The position numbers were made by a program, and so were the translations under genes. 64,000 nt of DNA from Microvirga sp. BSC39 (GTDB lineage Bacteria; Pseudomonadota; Alphaproteobacteria; Rhizobiales; Beijerinckiaceae). Each line of letters begins with the position of its first letter. The first letter of the stretch is position 1. Location: positions 124,001 to 188,000 of the forward strand of contig NZ_JPUG01000064.1 of the NCBI RefSeq assembly GCF_000739015.1, read 5' to 3'. The notes beneath the pieces are model-generated. The model saw only the letters and a list, made by a program, of their open reading frames with translations, was not told the origin of the DNA and ran no database searches. This document shows positions 36,630 to 45,010 of the stretch, one piece after another.

Positions 36630-36710
36630 TCAGACGGCCAAGCTCGCCAGAGCAGCCGGGCTCAGCACGGCAACGGCGGTAGCGAAGACAATGCAAAGGC
36701 GGAAGATCAT
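36630..36710 (-). CDS. Possible 26-residue membrane microprotein
   Basis: A short frame with AGGAG six bases before its ATG encodes MIFRLCIVFATAVAVLSPAA and a short end (ALASLAV). It is a single hydrophobic helix with one Arg and one Cys. The strong ribosome binding site and position upstream of the secreted-protein gene on the same strand support translation, but composition alone cannot prove it. It could be the signal-peptide remnant of a lost gene. Confidence 0.4.
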   Translation of the reverse strand: MIFRLCIVFATAVAVLSPAALASLAV

Positions 36711-36828
36711 AGGGCTCTCCTGAAATCTTGACTTTAGGTTAGGTGGAATATTCCACGCACCCGTTCGGGCCGCCGTGTGCCAACGCACGGCTTGCCGGGC
36801 GGCTTCAATCCGGCTACGCCTTGGCCTC

Positions 36829-37329
36829 ATGACACGCACCGCCCTCTATACCGGCAGCTTCGACCCCGTCACCAACGGGCACTTGGACGTCCTGCGCCAG
36901 GCCTGCAGCGTGGCGGACAGGATCGTGGTCGCCATCGGGGTCCATTCCTCCAAGGCGCCGGTCTTTCCGGCCGAGGAGCGGGCCGAGATGCTTAAAGCCG
37001 TCTGTGGGCCGATTCTGCAGGCGAGGGGCGTCGCGCTTGAGGTTGTGACCTTCAACGATCTGGCCGTCGAGGCTGCCCGCCGGCATGGGGCGACGCTCAT
37101 CGTACGCGGCCTGCGCGACGGAACGGACTTCGACTACGAGATCCAGATGGCCTCCATGAACGCCGCGATGGCGCCAGAGGTCCAGACCCTCTTCTTCCCG
37201 GCCTCGGCCACTGTCCGCCCCATCACCGCCACGCTTGTGCGGCAGATCGCCGGGATGGGCGGCGATGTCTCGGCCTTCGTGCCAGGGCTTGTCGCCGAGC
37301 ACTTGGCCGCCAAATTCAGGCGGCCATAA
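36829..37329 (+). CDS. coaD: Phosphopantetheine adenylyltransferase
   Basis: CoaD makes dephospho-CoA from phosphopantetheine and ATP, the fourth step of CoA synthesis. The 166-residue protein has the nucleotidyltransferase motif [14 protein letters not shown] at residues 9-22, the [15 protein letters not shown] substrate motif, and [16 protein letters not shown] near the end (ISSS/TLVR region). The ATG at 36829 is set by the conserved [13 protein letters not shown]. It starts a run of plus-strand genes leading to tgt. Confidence 0.95.
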   Translation: MTRTALYTGSFDPVTNGHLDVLRQACSVADRIVVAIGVHSSKAPVFPAEERAEMLKAVCGPILQARGVALEVVTFNDLAVEAARRHGATLIVRGLRDGTDFDYEIQMASMNAAMAPEVQTLFFPASATVRPITATLVRQIAGMGGDVSAFVPGLVAEHLAAKFRRP

Positions 37330-37358
37330 GTTTTTCATCCACAGGGAGACATCCACCC

Positions 37359-37907
37359 ATGAAGCGTTTGCTCGCAGTCGGAGCGCTCGTGTTCGCCGGC
37401 CTCGTTCCCGCCGCCGCCCAGCAGGCCGCCGACCCGCAGAACACGGTCTTTCTCGATACGAAGGACGGCCGCATCACCATCCGCCTGCGCCCCGACCTTG
37501 CTCCCAAGCATGTGGAGCAGATCAAGGCCCTGACGAATCGCGGCTTCTATAACGGGGTCGTCTTCCACCGGGTGATCGACGGCTTCATGGCCCAGACGGG
37601 CGACCCGACCGGCACCGGCACCGGCAAGTCCGACCTGCCGAACATTCCGGCCGAGTTCACCCAGACCCAGTACAAGCGCGGGTCCGTCGGCATGGCCCGC
37701 TCCCAGAGCCCGAACTCCGCCAATAGCCAGTTCTTCATCTGCTACGAGGGCTGCGGTCCGCTCACCGGGCAATATACGCTCTTCGGCGAGGTCGTGTCCG
37801 GCATGGACGTGGTCGACAAGATCAAGAAGGGAGACTCCGCTGCCAACGGCATGGTGTCGAACCCCGACAAGATCGTGAAGATGCAGCTCGCTGCCGACGC
37901 GAAGTAA
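37359..37907 (+). CDS. Periplasmic cyclophilin-type peptidylprolyl isomerase
   Basis: A 182-residue cyclophilin with a signal peptide (MKRLLAVGALVFAGLVPAAA). The core has FHRVIDGFMAQTGDPTGTGT, MARSQSPNSANSQFFI, and YTLFGEVVSGMDVVDKI, which include the active-site Arg, Phe and Gln positions. It should assist folding of exported proteins. The stop codon shares a base with the start of the next gene. A cytoplasmic paralogue is 0.5 kb downstream. Confidence 0.92.
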   Translation: MKRLLAVGALVFAGLVPAAAQQAADPQNTVFLDTKDGRITIRLRPDLAPKHVEQIKALTNRGFYNGVVFHRVIDGFMAQTGDPTGTGTGKSDLPNIPAEFTQTQYKRGSVGMARSQSPNSANSQFFICYEGCGPLTGQYTLFGEVVSGMDVVDKIKKGDSAANGMVSNPDKIVKMQLAADAK

Positions 37908-38416
37908 TGCGGCTCGAGCGGACATTCGGAGCGTGGCTCATGGTGGCCGCGCTCCTCTCGGTGGGACCGGCGTCCGCTCCGCTTGCCGCGCAGGTGCTGT
38001 CGCCGGCTCTCGACCCGGACGAGTGGCGGGAGCCGCGCCAGTTGCCGCCGCCTCTGCCCGAAGGCTTGAGGGGCACGGTGCGCCCGCGGCCCGATGCGCC
38101 GCGGGTCGAGCGCATCGACCGCATTGCCCAGATCTTCCAGGCCGTCCAAGCCTGCTGGCGTCCGCCTGCCGGCAGCGGCTATTCGGGCCAGGAGATCACG
38201 TTACGCCTCAGCTTCAAGCGCAGCGGCGAGGTTCTAGGCCAGCCCCGGATCACCTACTACAAGGCGGGTACGCAGGCCGACCTGCGCGAGCCCTTCACCC
38301 GTGCGGTGCGCGAGGCGTTCGAGCGCTGCACGCCGCTTCCGTTCACGGAAAGTTTCGGGCGTGCCGTCGCCGGGCGCATCTTCTCCTTCCGTTTCGTCGA
38401 TGCCCAGCCTATGTGA
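37907..38416 (+). CDS. Secreted protein with TonB/TolA-like C-terminal domain
   Basis: A 169-residue exported protein. The signal peptide ends near PLAAQ. After a Pro-rich stretch, the C-terminal ~90 residues (VQACWRPPAGSGYSGQEITL, then RLSFKRSGEVLGQPRITYY, then REAFERCTPLPF) resemble the TolA/TonB C-terminal fold, including its two Cys. Without the TM anchor of TonB it would be soluble in the periplasm. It overlaps the previous gene by one base, so it is co-translated with the cyclophilin. Confidence 0.65.
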   Translation: MRLERTFGAWLMVAALLSVGPASAPLAAQVLSPALDPDEWREPRQLPPPLPEGLRGTVRPRPDAPRVERIDRIAQIFQAVQACWRPPAGSGYSGQEITLRLSFKRSGEVLGQPRITYYKAGTQADLREPFTRAVREAFERCTPLPFTESFGRAVAGRIFSFRFVDAQPM

Positions 38417-38458
38417 GCGGGCAGACTATCCCATTTCCAGCCAGCACAGGAGATCCCG

Positions 38459-38926
38459 ATGGCAGATCCGGAAAACACCATCATCATGGAGACGACCAAG
38501 GGCCGCGTGGTCATCGAGCTGCGCCCCGATCTGGCTCCGGGCCACGTGGAGCGTATCAAGACGCTCTCCCGTAAGGGCTTTTATGACAACGTGCCGTTCC
38601 ATCGTGTGATCGAAGGCTTCATGGCCCAGACGGGCGACCCCACCGGCACCGGCACCGGCGGCTCCGACCTGCCTGACCTGAAGGCCGAGTTCAACGCTGA
38701 GCCGCATGTGCGCGGCACCTGCTCCATGGCCCGCACGAACGCCCCGCATTCTGCCAACTCGCAGTTCTTCATCTGCTTCGACGACGCCCGCTTCCTTGAC
38801 AAGCAGTACACCGTCTGGGGGAAGGTGACCGAAGGCATGGATAATGTGGACAAGATCAAGCGCGGCGAGCCCGTGCGCGATCCCGACCGCATCGTTTCCA
38901 TGAAGGTCGCGGCGGACGCGACCTGA
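38459..38926 (+). CDS. Cytoplasmic cyclophilin-type peptidylprolyl isomerase
   Basis: A 155-residue cyclophilin without a signal peptide. The core FHRVIEGFMAQTGDPTGTGT, MARTNAPHSANSQFFICF and YTVWGKVTEGMDNVDKI is close to that of the periplasmic paralogue upstream. It probably arose by duplication, with the two copies now serving the two compartments. It is in the same run as queA and tgt, but a dispersed palindrome separates it from queA. Confidence 0.92.
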   Translation: MADPENTIIMETTKGRVVIELRPDLAPGHVERIKTLSRKGFYDNVPFHRVIEGFMAQTGDPTGTGTGGSDLPDLKAEFNAEPHVRGTCSMARTNAPHSANSQFFICFDDARFLDKQYTVWGKVTEGMDNVDKIKRGEPVRDPDRIVSMKVAADAT

Positions 38927-38943
38927 GGGTCCATAACCTTTTA

Positions 38944-39024
38944 CCATCATGCCCGGGCTCGTCCCGGGCATCCACGTTTTGTCGCTGTAACACGTGGATG
39001 GCCGCAACAAATGCGGCCATGACG
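38944..39024. repeat. Dispersed intergenic palindromes between cyclophilin and queA
   Basis: CATGCCCGGGCTCGTCCCGG...CATCCACG followed by its partner CACGTGGATGGCCGCAACAA...GGCCATGACGG. Together they could fold into two hairpins. The queA start lies 18 bases beyond, so they form part of its leader. Confidence 0.65.
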
Positions 39025-39041
39025 GCGAGGATGAATGTACG

Positions 39042-40118
39042 ATGCGCGTCGATCTGTTCGATTTCGACCTGCCTGAAACCAGCATCGCGCTCCGCCCCGT
39101 GGAGCCGCGGGATGCTGCGCGCATGCTCGTCGTCAGCCCGGAGCAGGGCCTCGACGACCGGATCGTCCGGGATCTGCCGGATCTGCTCCAGCCAGGCGAC
39201 GTTCTGGTGCTCAACGACACGAAGGTCATTCCGTCGAGGCTCTACGGCCTGCGCATGCGAGAGGAGACCGCCGCTCGCGTCGAGATCATGCTGCACAAGC
39301 GCGAGGGAGCGGACCGATGGCGCGCCTTCGCACGGCCGGCCAAGAAGCTGAATGTGGGCGATCGTATCCGTTTCGGCGAAGCGACCGAGAGCACCGCTTG
39401 CGAACTCGTGCGGCTCGATGCCGAGGTGGAGGAAAAGGGCGAGGGGGGCGACGTGGCTTTGCGCTTCTCCTTCGCCGGTGCATTCCTGGACGAGGCCATT
39501 GCCCGCCTCGGGGAGTTGCCCCTTCCACCCTATATTGCGGGCAAGCGCCCGACGGATGACAAGGATCGTGCGGACTATCAGACAGTCTATGCCAAGGACG
39601 AAGGGGCGGTTGCGGCCCCGACCGCCGGCCTGCATTTCACCGAAGACCTTTTCCGCCGCCTGGACGAGCGCGGCGTCACTCGGCATTTCGTGACGCTCCA
39701 CGTGGGCGCGGGCACCTTCCTGCCGGTGAAGGCGGAGGACACCGCCGAGCACCGGATGCATGCTGAATGGGGCTCCGTCTCCGAGGAGACCGCACGGGCA
39801 CTGAACGAGGCGCGGGCCAGGGGAGGGCGGATCGTGTCCGTGGGCACCACGTCCTTAAGACTCCTGGAGAGCGCCGCCCGGGAGGACGGAACCATCGCGC
39901 CCTTCTCCGGGGATACGGCCATCTTCATCACACCCGGCTACCGCCTCAAGGCGGTGGACGTACTGATGACCAATTTTCATCTCCCGCGCTCGACCCTGTT
40001 CATGCTGGTCTCTGCTTTCGCAGGCCTGGATTGCATGAGGGCGGCCTATGCCCATGCCATCGAAACAGGCTATCGCTTCTACTCCTATGGCGATGCGAGT
40101 TTGCTGTTTCGGCGTTGA
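39042..40118 (+). CDS. queA: S-adenosylmethionine:tRNA ribosyltransferase-isomerase QueA
   Basis: QueA builds epoxyqueuosine on tRNA from preQ1 by adding the ribosyl group of SAM. The 358-residue protein starts [19 protein letters not shown]. It carries [47 protein letters not shown] and [19 protein letters not shown], which are conserved in the family. tgt follows, so two queuosine steps are encoded together. A longer open frame to 38994 runs into the upstream palindrome and is not used. Confidence 0.95.
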   Translation: MRVDLFDFDLPETSIALRPVEPRDAARMLVVSPEQGLDDRIVRDLPDLLQPGDVLVLNDTKVIPSRLYGLRMREETAARVEIMLHKREGADRWRAFARPAKKLNVGDRIRFGEATESTACELVRLDAEVEEKGEGGDVALRFSFAGAFLDEAIARLGELPLPPYIAGKRPTDDKDRADYQTVYAKDEGAVAAPTAGLHFTEDLFRRLDERGVTRHFVTLHVGAGTFLPVKAEDTAEHRMHAEWGSVSEETARALNEARARGGRIVSVGTTSLRLLESAAREDGTIAPFSGDTAIFITPGYRLKAVDVLMTNFHLPRSTLFMLVSAFAGLDCMRAAYAHAIETGYRFYSYGDASLLFRR

Positions 40119-40124
40119 TGCTTC

Positions 40125-40170
40125 ATGTCATCCCCGGGGCGCGGAACGCGCGGGAAGGGGATCCATTCCC
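40125..40170. repeat. Dispersed palindrome between queA and tgt
   Basis: ATGTCATCCCCGGGGCGCGG...GGGGATCCATTCC is one unit of the dispersed family, lying between two genes of the same pathway. As RNA it could form a hairpin that sets the relative level of tgt. Confidence 0.65.
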
Positions 40171-40184
40171 AGGCAGGATTCTGA

Positions 40185-41366
40185 ATGACCACCGAGACTT
40201 TCACCTTCAGCGTCAACAAGACCGACGGGACGGCGCGCACCGGCGAGATCCGGATGCCCCGCGGCGTCATCCGTACGCCCGCCTTCATGCCGGTCGGCAC
40301 AGCCGCGACCGTGAAGGCCATGTATCCCGACCAGGTGAAGGCGCTCGGCGCCGACGTGGTGCTCGGCAACACCTATCACCTCATGCTCCGCCCCGGCGCG
40401 GAGCGGGTGGCGCGGCTAGGCGGGCTGCATCACTTCATGAACTGGCCCTATCCGATCCTCACCGATTCCGGGGGCTTCCAGGTCATGTCCCTGTCGGCCC
40501 TGCGCAAGATCGACGAGACGGGAGTGACCTTCCAGTCCCATATCGACGGCTCGACCCATGTGCTGACGCCCGAGCGCTCCATCGAGATCCAGGGCCTGCT
40601 CGGCTCCGACATCCAGATGCAGCTCGACGAGTGCGTGAAGCTGCCCTGTTCCGATGAGGTGGCCGAGAAGGCCATGCGCCTGTCCCTGCGCTGGGCGGAG
40701 CGCTGTCGGGTGGCGTTCGGCGAGCAGCCGGGCAAGGCCATGTTCGGCATCGTCCAGGGCGGAGCGGTGGAGCGGCTGCGCATCGAGAGCGCCAGGGAGC
40801 TCGCCGCCCTCGACCTCAAGGGTTACGCCATCGGCGGGCTCGCCGTGGGCGAGCCGCAGGAGGTGATGTTGCGGATGATCGAGACGGTCGAGCCGCATAT
40901 GCCCAAGGAAAAACCCCGCTATCTCATGGGCGTGGGCACGCCGGACGACATCGTCGAGGCGGTGCGCCGGGGCGTCGACATGTTCGACTGCGTCATGCCC
41001 ACGCGGGCGGGTCGCCACGGGCAGGTCTTCACCCGCCATGGGCGCATGAACCTGCGCAACGCCCGTTTCGCCGAGGATACCGCTCCCCTCGATCCGGAAT
41101 CGAAGTGCACGGCCTCCAACACCTATTCCAGGGCCTACCTGCACCATCTCGTCCGTTCGAATGAGATCTTAGGGATGATGCTGCTGACCTGGAACAACCT
41201 GGCCTATTATCAGGAGCTTATGGCCGGCCTGCGCAAGGCTATCGCTGACGGTAGGCTCGAAAGCTATATTGGCGAAGTCAAGGAAGGTTGGGCCAAGGGT
41301 GAGCGGGACAGCAAGGCGGAAGCGGGTCAGCACGCCGACAACACGGCCATGGTGACGGAGGGCTAA
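40185..41366 (+). CDS. tgt: Queuine/preQ1 tRNA-ribosyltransferase (zinc site altered)
   Basis: Tgt swaps guanine 34 for preQ1 in the wobble position of tRNAs with a GUN anticodon. The 393-residue protein has [12 protein letters not shown] (catalytic Asp), [10 protein letters not shown] and [18 protein letters not shown] (nucleophile Asp). At the C-terminal zinc site, other bacterial enzymes have CxCxxC and a later His. Here the aligned sequence is [18 protein letters not shown] with WNNLAYYQ: two Cys are Ser and the His is Asn. The zinc is therefore probably absent although the fold is kept. The C-terminal tail is also long. Confidence 0.93.
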   Translation: MTTETFTFSVNKTDGTARTGEIRMPRGVIRTPAFMPVGTAATVKAMYPDQVKALGADVVLGNTYHLMLRPGAERVARLGGLHHFMNWPYPILTDSGGFQVMSLSALRKIDETGVTFQSHIDGSTHVLTPERSIEIQGLLGSDIQMQLDECVKLPCSDEVAEKAMRLSLRWAERCRVAFGEQPGKAMFGIVQGGAVERLRIESARELAALDLKGYAIGGLAVGEPQEVMLRMIETVEPHMPKEKPRYLMGVGTPDDIVEAVRRGVDMFDCVMPTRAGRHGQVFTRHGRMNLRNARFAEDTAPLDPESKCTASNTYSRAYLHHLVRSNEILGMMLLTWNNLAYYQELMAGLRKAIADGRLESYIGEVKEGWAKGERDSKAEAGQHADNTAMVTEG

Positions 41367-41478
41367 GCTTTCTCGCCTAGGGCGGTCACCTCGCGAAAGA
41401 GTGTCCAAGTCACAGCCTTTTTCGGGCTGTGGAGCTGAGGAATTGGCCCCAAGGCAGGGCTTTTCGATTGACCTCAGG

Positions 41479-41499
41479 CCCGAGACCCCCTATCTCGGG
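41479..41499 (+). terminator. Hairpin upstream of tRNA-Lys, possible tgt terminator
   Basis: CCCGAGA / TCTCGGG, a 7-bp stem with a 7-base loop, 113 bases after tgt and 12 before the tRNA. A second stem CACAGCC / GGCTGTG lies at 41411-41431. Neither has a U-tract, so termination is uncertain. Confidence 0.4.
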
Positions 41500-41510
41500 C
41501 TCACCTCTGG

Positions 41511-41586
41511 GAGCGCGTAGCTCAGCCGGTAGAGCATCTGACTTTTAATCAGAGGGTCCTGGGTTCGAGTCCCAGCGCGCTCACCA
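41511..41586 (+). tRNA. tRNA-Lys (anticodon UUU)
   Basis: A full cloverleaf is readable: acceptor GAGCGCG / CGCGCTC, D arm AGCTCAGCCGGTAGAGC, anticodon stem TCTGA / TCAGA around loop CTTTTAA (anticodon TTT), variable loop, and T arm CTGGGTTCGAGTCCCAG. CCA is encoded at 41584-41586. The region downstream looks accessory, so this tRNA is a plausible integration site. Confidence 0.97.
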
Positions 41587-41976
41587 TATATTTCAGAGGT
41601 TTAGCTTATTTGTGGCCATCCGGCGGGCCATAGCACCAGTTTTTGGTAATCACATAGTAAGCACGAAAAGCACACTGGTGCTTCGAAATCAGCGTGATAC
41701 ATGCCCGTGCGCCCTCTAAGATTGGGATCATCATTAGGATCTCGACCATGCGAGGCGTACATCCGACCCGCGCGCTTGTCTTGGGACTAGGGTCGGGGCT
41801 TCATATCTTACCGGCCCATCAATCATCACTCTGGAAGCTTCAGAAGCTTAAGCGAAGGTGCCCATAGGCGGCTTCGTTTGTTATGGATTGGGGTCATGAG
41901 GCAAGCACTGGGCGTTGCTGCCCCAGCTTTCCGGCGTGAACATGTGAACGGGTTTAGGGCTGGATGAGGTGGTAGA
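41587..41976. other. Intergenic region after tRNA-Lys with AGCAC inverted repeats
   Basis: About 390 bp with no gene. A 9-bp inverted repeat AGCACCAGT (41632-41640) / ACTGGTGCT (41674-41682) occurs, with extra AGCAC copies at about 41660 and 41669. Such clusters next to a tRNA 3' end can be recombinase arm sites, but no integrase gene is in the window. No copy of the tRNA 3' end was noticed further on. Confidence 0.4.
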
Positions 41977-42705
41977 GTGAGTCGGATTGGGATGTGCCAG
42001 CTCTGCAACTCGCAGAAAAAGCTCTGCGACGCTCACATTATACCCTGGGGCTTATATCCGAAGTCGTCCAACATTCGCGCTTACACCTTAAGTAGCAACA
42101 GGCAGGATCCGCGACCAAAGGGTGTCTTCGACCGGAACATTCTATGTGCGGAATGCGACCGGCAGCTTGGACGGTTCGATGACTATGCGGCTAAGGTTCT
42201 GCTGCCTTGGCCAAGGAGGCGAGATCTGTATAAGCGAGAGGACGGCTTCCTAGAACGTGGAAGCCTAGGCTCAAAGTACTTTGCCTACTGGATAAAAGCT
42301 CCTGACATCCGCCTGCTACAAGGCTTTGCCGCGTCCCTTTTGTGGCGTTCAGCTGTAACGTCGCGAGACGAAATTCAGATCGAACTCGGGCTTGCAGATC
42401 TCGAACGAACCCGCCGCGTGTTCGAGCAGGATGACCGCTCTTCGTACTTCGATATTTTAGTACAAAGGATGCCCAGAGATATCTTCTCGAAGTTTGTCTC
42501 AGGTCCTGTAAAACTCGACGGCGCCTTCCAGTTTTGCATGAGCGGTGTCGTACTGAATATCTACCTGAAACGCCACGACACCCCTCCGGAGGCTGACTGC
42601 TTGGTGCTTGGCCGCACGTCAGATCTCCTAGTTGGGTTTGTCCCTTTCTGGGGAAGCAAATTTGAGGAGAGCTTCCGCGAGATTGTTATGAAAGACAGAT
42701 CCTAA
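41977..42705 (+). CDS. HNH-endonuclease-like protein
   Basis: A 242-residue protein with a metal-binding beginning: CQLC at residues 7-10, CDAHIIP (H20), then NILCAECDRQLGRFDDY (C57, C60). This Cys-His-Cys pattern with an AHIIP core resembles HNH nuclease modules. The remaining 180 residues match no family I know. Codons ending in A/T are more frequent than in neighbours (for example GATATTTTAGTACAAAGG), which suggests recent gain. Its place next to tRNA-Lys suggests an island gene, perhaps for defence. Nuclease activity is inferred. Confidence 0.6.
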   Translation: MSRIGMCQLCNSQKKLCDAHIIPWGLYPKSSNIRAYTLSSNRQDPRPKGVFDRNILCAECDRQLGRFDDYAAKVLLPWPRRRDLYKREDGFLERGSLGSKYFAYWIKAPDIRLLQGFAASLLWRSAVTSRDEIQIELGLADLERTRRVFEQDDRSSYFDILVQRMPRDIFSKFVSGPVKLDGAFQFCMSGVVLNIYLKRHDTPPEADCLVLGRTSDLLVGFVPFWGSKFEESFREIVMKDRS

Positions 42706-43042
42706 CCTGTGGTGCGTAGGAGCAGGTACGCGCGATAAAGCTTGCTGCGCGCGTTTGCAGGGGAGTCCCCCAAATCAGGCGCACGGACGCTCCACGTCGC
42801 CAAAGAACCAGCCATCACCGTTATCTAAGTTGAACACCTGTTCTCTAACCCTGTGTTCAAGGGAGGCGATTTGGATCGCCAGTCCCAGCTCATAGGCTCA
42901 AAGACCGCAACCCTCGCTGAAGCGGACATTCCGAAAACGTACGGAATTTCGGTTCCTGGCACGGAACTGACCTTAGCTTTACTTCCGCAATCGTGGAGTT
43001 AGCGGACCTTGATGCGGCCCAGTTTAATGGCTCAGTTTGACC
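42706..43042. other. Intergenic region after the HNH-like gene
   Basis: No gene is supported. A minus-strand open frame near 42890-43090 has poor codon character and overlaps the MITE. I see no further RNA or repeat. Confidence 0.4.
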
Positions 43043-43171
43043 GATGCTGTTGAAAAACTCCGCAACTGCCGGTTTTCGCGTGATCAGCATACAGGATGTT
43101 GGACCTGATCTGGCACGCTGACGCTAGTAATAGATGTACGAAGCAGCCCTCAGGAGTTTTTCAACAGCATC
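43043..43171. mobile_element. MITE-like element with perfect 19-bp inverted repeats
   Basis: GATGCTGTTGAAAAACTCC at 43043-43061 is repeated in perfect inverse as GGAGTTTTTCAACAGCATC at 43153-43171. The element is 129 bp and has no ORF. GACC lies directly outside both ends (43039-43042 and 43172-43175 read GACC), consistent with a 4-bp target duplication. TGTTGAAAAACTC-type ends are known from transposons of the IS1182/IS5 kind, so a full-size relative elsewhere probably mobilises it. Confidence 0.75.
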
Positions 43172-43175
43172 GACC

Positions 43176-43520
43176 CACTCCGGACCTTCGCTCCGAGTAA
43201 TGCTATAGGTAGGTTGCTTCCAGCCCCTGGCACCAGTCTGTCCTGCTGTCAAAACCGTTGGCTCTAGGCCCAGGCCTGATCCAGCCTGGTCTCTGGGAAC
43301 CAGCTTAACGGTTCAGCACGACCGTGTTACGTCACTCAGCCATGGCAACCACGCTCCGGGATACTTGGTGTTCGGGGCAGCCTCTGGCCATGGCTTCGGA
43401 ATAACATAGGTCACACACCCGATGGTTACATTCGGCCCCCGGTCGCCTCGTACCATATGGTCCGTTCGAGGCAACGGGCGCAGGAACCTTTGGACACATG
43501 CCAGGGGCGGCAGCCGTCTT
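43176..43520. other. Region upstream of the kdpD-like gene
   Basis: About 345 bp without a recognised gene. I looked here for the missing N-terminal half of KdpD and for a TTTATA-N5-TTTATA box and found neither. The kdpD-like frame is open from 43422, but those residues look unlike protein of the family. Confidence 0.45.
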
Positions 43521-45002
43521 ATGAAGATGGTTTGGCCCTACGTCTGGTCCACCGGGGCAGTTGTGATCGCCGCTGGCGTCGGCCTCGCATTGATCGCACT
43601 GGTCCCTCTGCCGAATGTCTCGATGGTGTTCCTGCTTGCGGTGTTGTTCTCCGCCGCGCGCTTCGGCATCTGGCCGGCGCTATTCTCGTCGGGGCTCTCG
43701 TTCCTGGCCTACAACTACTTCTTCATTGTGCCGCGCCAATCCCTCTCCGTCGCAGAACCTCATGAACTGCTGGCGCTCTTCGTCTTCTTGGCCGCCGCCG
43801 TCCTGACCTCAACCATAGCCGGCCGCGCCCGGGACCAGGCACGGCGGGCGGCTGAGCGCGCTGTAGCCTCCCGGCGCCTGTACAAGTTCGCCCGCCGTCT
43901 TTCGGCGCTCGCCGACACGCAATCCGTGTTGGACCATGCCGCCATCCAGGCCCATGACAACCTGCATCGCCCATGCCTGATCCTGCTGCGGGAGGGAGAC
44001 GGCCTTGTCGTATCGGCGGCTTGGCCGCCGGAGGACCAGCTCGACCCCGAAGCACTCTCAGCCGCAAACCTCGCCCTCACGAAGGGGGAGACGACCGGTG
44101 CGGGAACCACGCTCTGCCCGTCCATCCCCTGGCTCTTTCTGCCGTTGCGCACGCCCGATGGAGCCGTCGGCGTCATCGGACTGGCTCAAGCCAATGATGC
44201 TCCTCTCGATCCCATGGCGCGAACGTTGTTCGAGACCCTGGCCGAACTCACGGCAACGGCTCTGGAGCGGGCCCGTCTCGGCCAGGAGGTCTCCGCTGCC
44301 CGCACGGCCGCCGAGGCCGAACGGATCCGCAACACGCTTCTCGCCTCGGTCAGCCATGACTTTCGCACTCCGCTTGCGTCGATCCTGGGAGCCGCGACCA
44401 GTTTGATCGAATACGGCACTCGGCTGCCGGAGCCAGTCCAGCGGGACCTGCTCGCCCAAGTAAAGGACGAGGCCGAGCACCTGGATGGCATGGTCCGCAA
44501 CCTCTTGGCCATGACCCGTCTGGAGGCCGGGGCGCTTGAGTTCAATCGCGATTGGCTGGATCTCCAGGAACTGTTTGACCGGGCTGCCGTGACGGCGAAG
44601 CGGCGGGGGGCTCCGCAGACGTTCCATATCGTCGTAGAGGAGCGGCTGCCCTTCATCTTCGCGGATCCGAACCTGCTCGACCAGGTTCTGGCGAATGTGG
44701 TCGGCAATGCGATCCAGCACGCAGGCCCCGGCGCCCGCATTGTTCTCGACGCGAGACGCGAGAATGAGATGGCTGTGCTCTCCGTCACCGACGATGGGCC
44801 TGGGATCGCTCCCGCGGGGCTGCCGCACATCTTCGAGAAGTTCGCCCGCGCGCCAAGGCCTGGCGATGCCGGCGAAGGCACCGGTCTCGGCCTCGCCATC
44901 GTGAAGGGAATCATCGAAGCCCATCGGGGCACCGTCGGCGCGATCAGCCCGGTGGCGAACCATCGGGGAACCCGGATTGAGATGCGGCTGCCACTGGCAT
45001 AG
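43521..45002 (+). CDS. KdpD-like sensor histidine kinase lacking the N-terminal KdpD/Usp domains
   Basis: A 493-residue kinase matching the C-terminal half of KdpD. Four TM helices of the DUF4118 type fill residues ~8-105, with the family phrase FGIWPALFSSGLSFLAYNYF. A GAF-like region is at ~120-255. The phospho-acceptor is H279 in ASVSHDFRTPLASILGAATS. NVVGNAIQHA, DDGPGIAP and EGTGLGLAIVKGI form the ATPase. Full KdpD is near 900 residues; the cytosolic KdpD and USP domains that sense K+ and bind c-di-AMP are absent. KdpE follows eight bases later. Potassium transporters, but not kdpFABC, lie downstream. Confidence 0.88.
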   Translation: MKMVWPYVWSTGAVVIAAGVGLALIALVPLPNVSMVFLLAVLFSAARFGIWPALFSSGLSFLAYNYFFIVPRQSLSVAEPHELLALFVFLAAAVLTSTIAGRARDQARRAAERAVASRRLYKFARRLSALADTQSVLDHAAIQAHDNLHRPCLILLREGDGLVVSAAWPPEDQLDPEALSAANLALTKGETTGAGTTLCPSIPWLFLPLRTPDGAVGVIGLAQANDAPLDPMARTLFETLAELTATALERARLGQEVSAARTAAEAERIRNTLLASVSHDFRTPLASILGAATSLIEYGTRLPEPVQRDLLAQVKDEAEHLDGMVRNLLAMTRLEAGALEFNRDWLDLQELFDRAAVTAKRRGAPQTFHIVVEERLPFIFADPNLLDQVLANVVGNAIQHAGPGARIVLDARRENEMAVLSVTDDGPGIAPAGLPHIFEKFARAPRPGDAGEGTGLGLAIVKGIIEAHRGTVGAISPVANHRGTRIEMRLPLA

Positions 45003-45010
45003 GATAGTCC

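Noticed and set aside
41411..41431. CACAGCC/GGCTGTG hairpin as a preQ1 riboswitch or terminator
   Set aside because: It lies after tgt, not in a leader, lacks preQ1 motif features, and has no U-tract.
42890..43090. 66-codon minus-strand frame before the MITE
   Set aside because: It runs into the MITE inverted repeat and has no ribosome binding site or family pattern.
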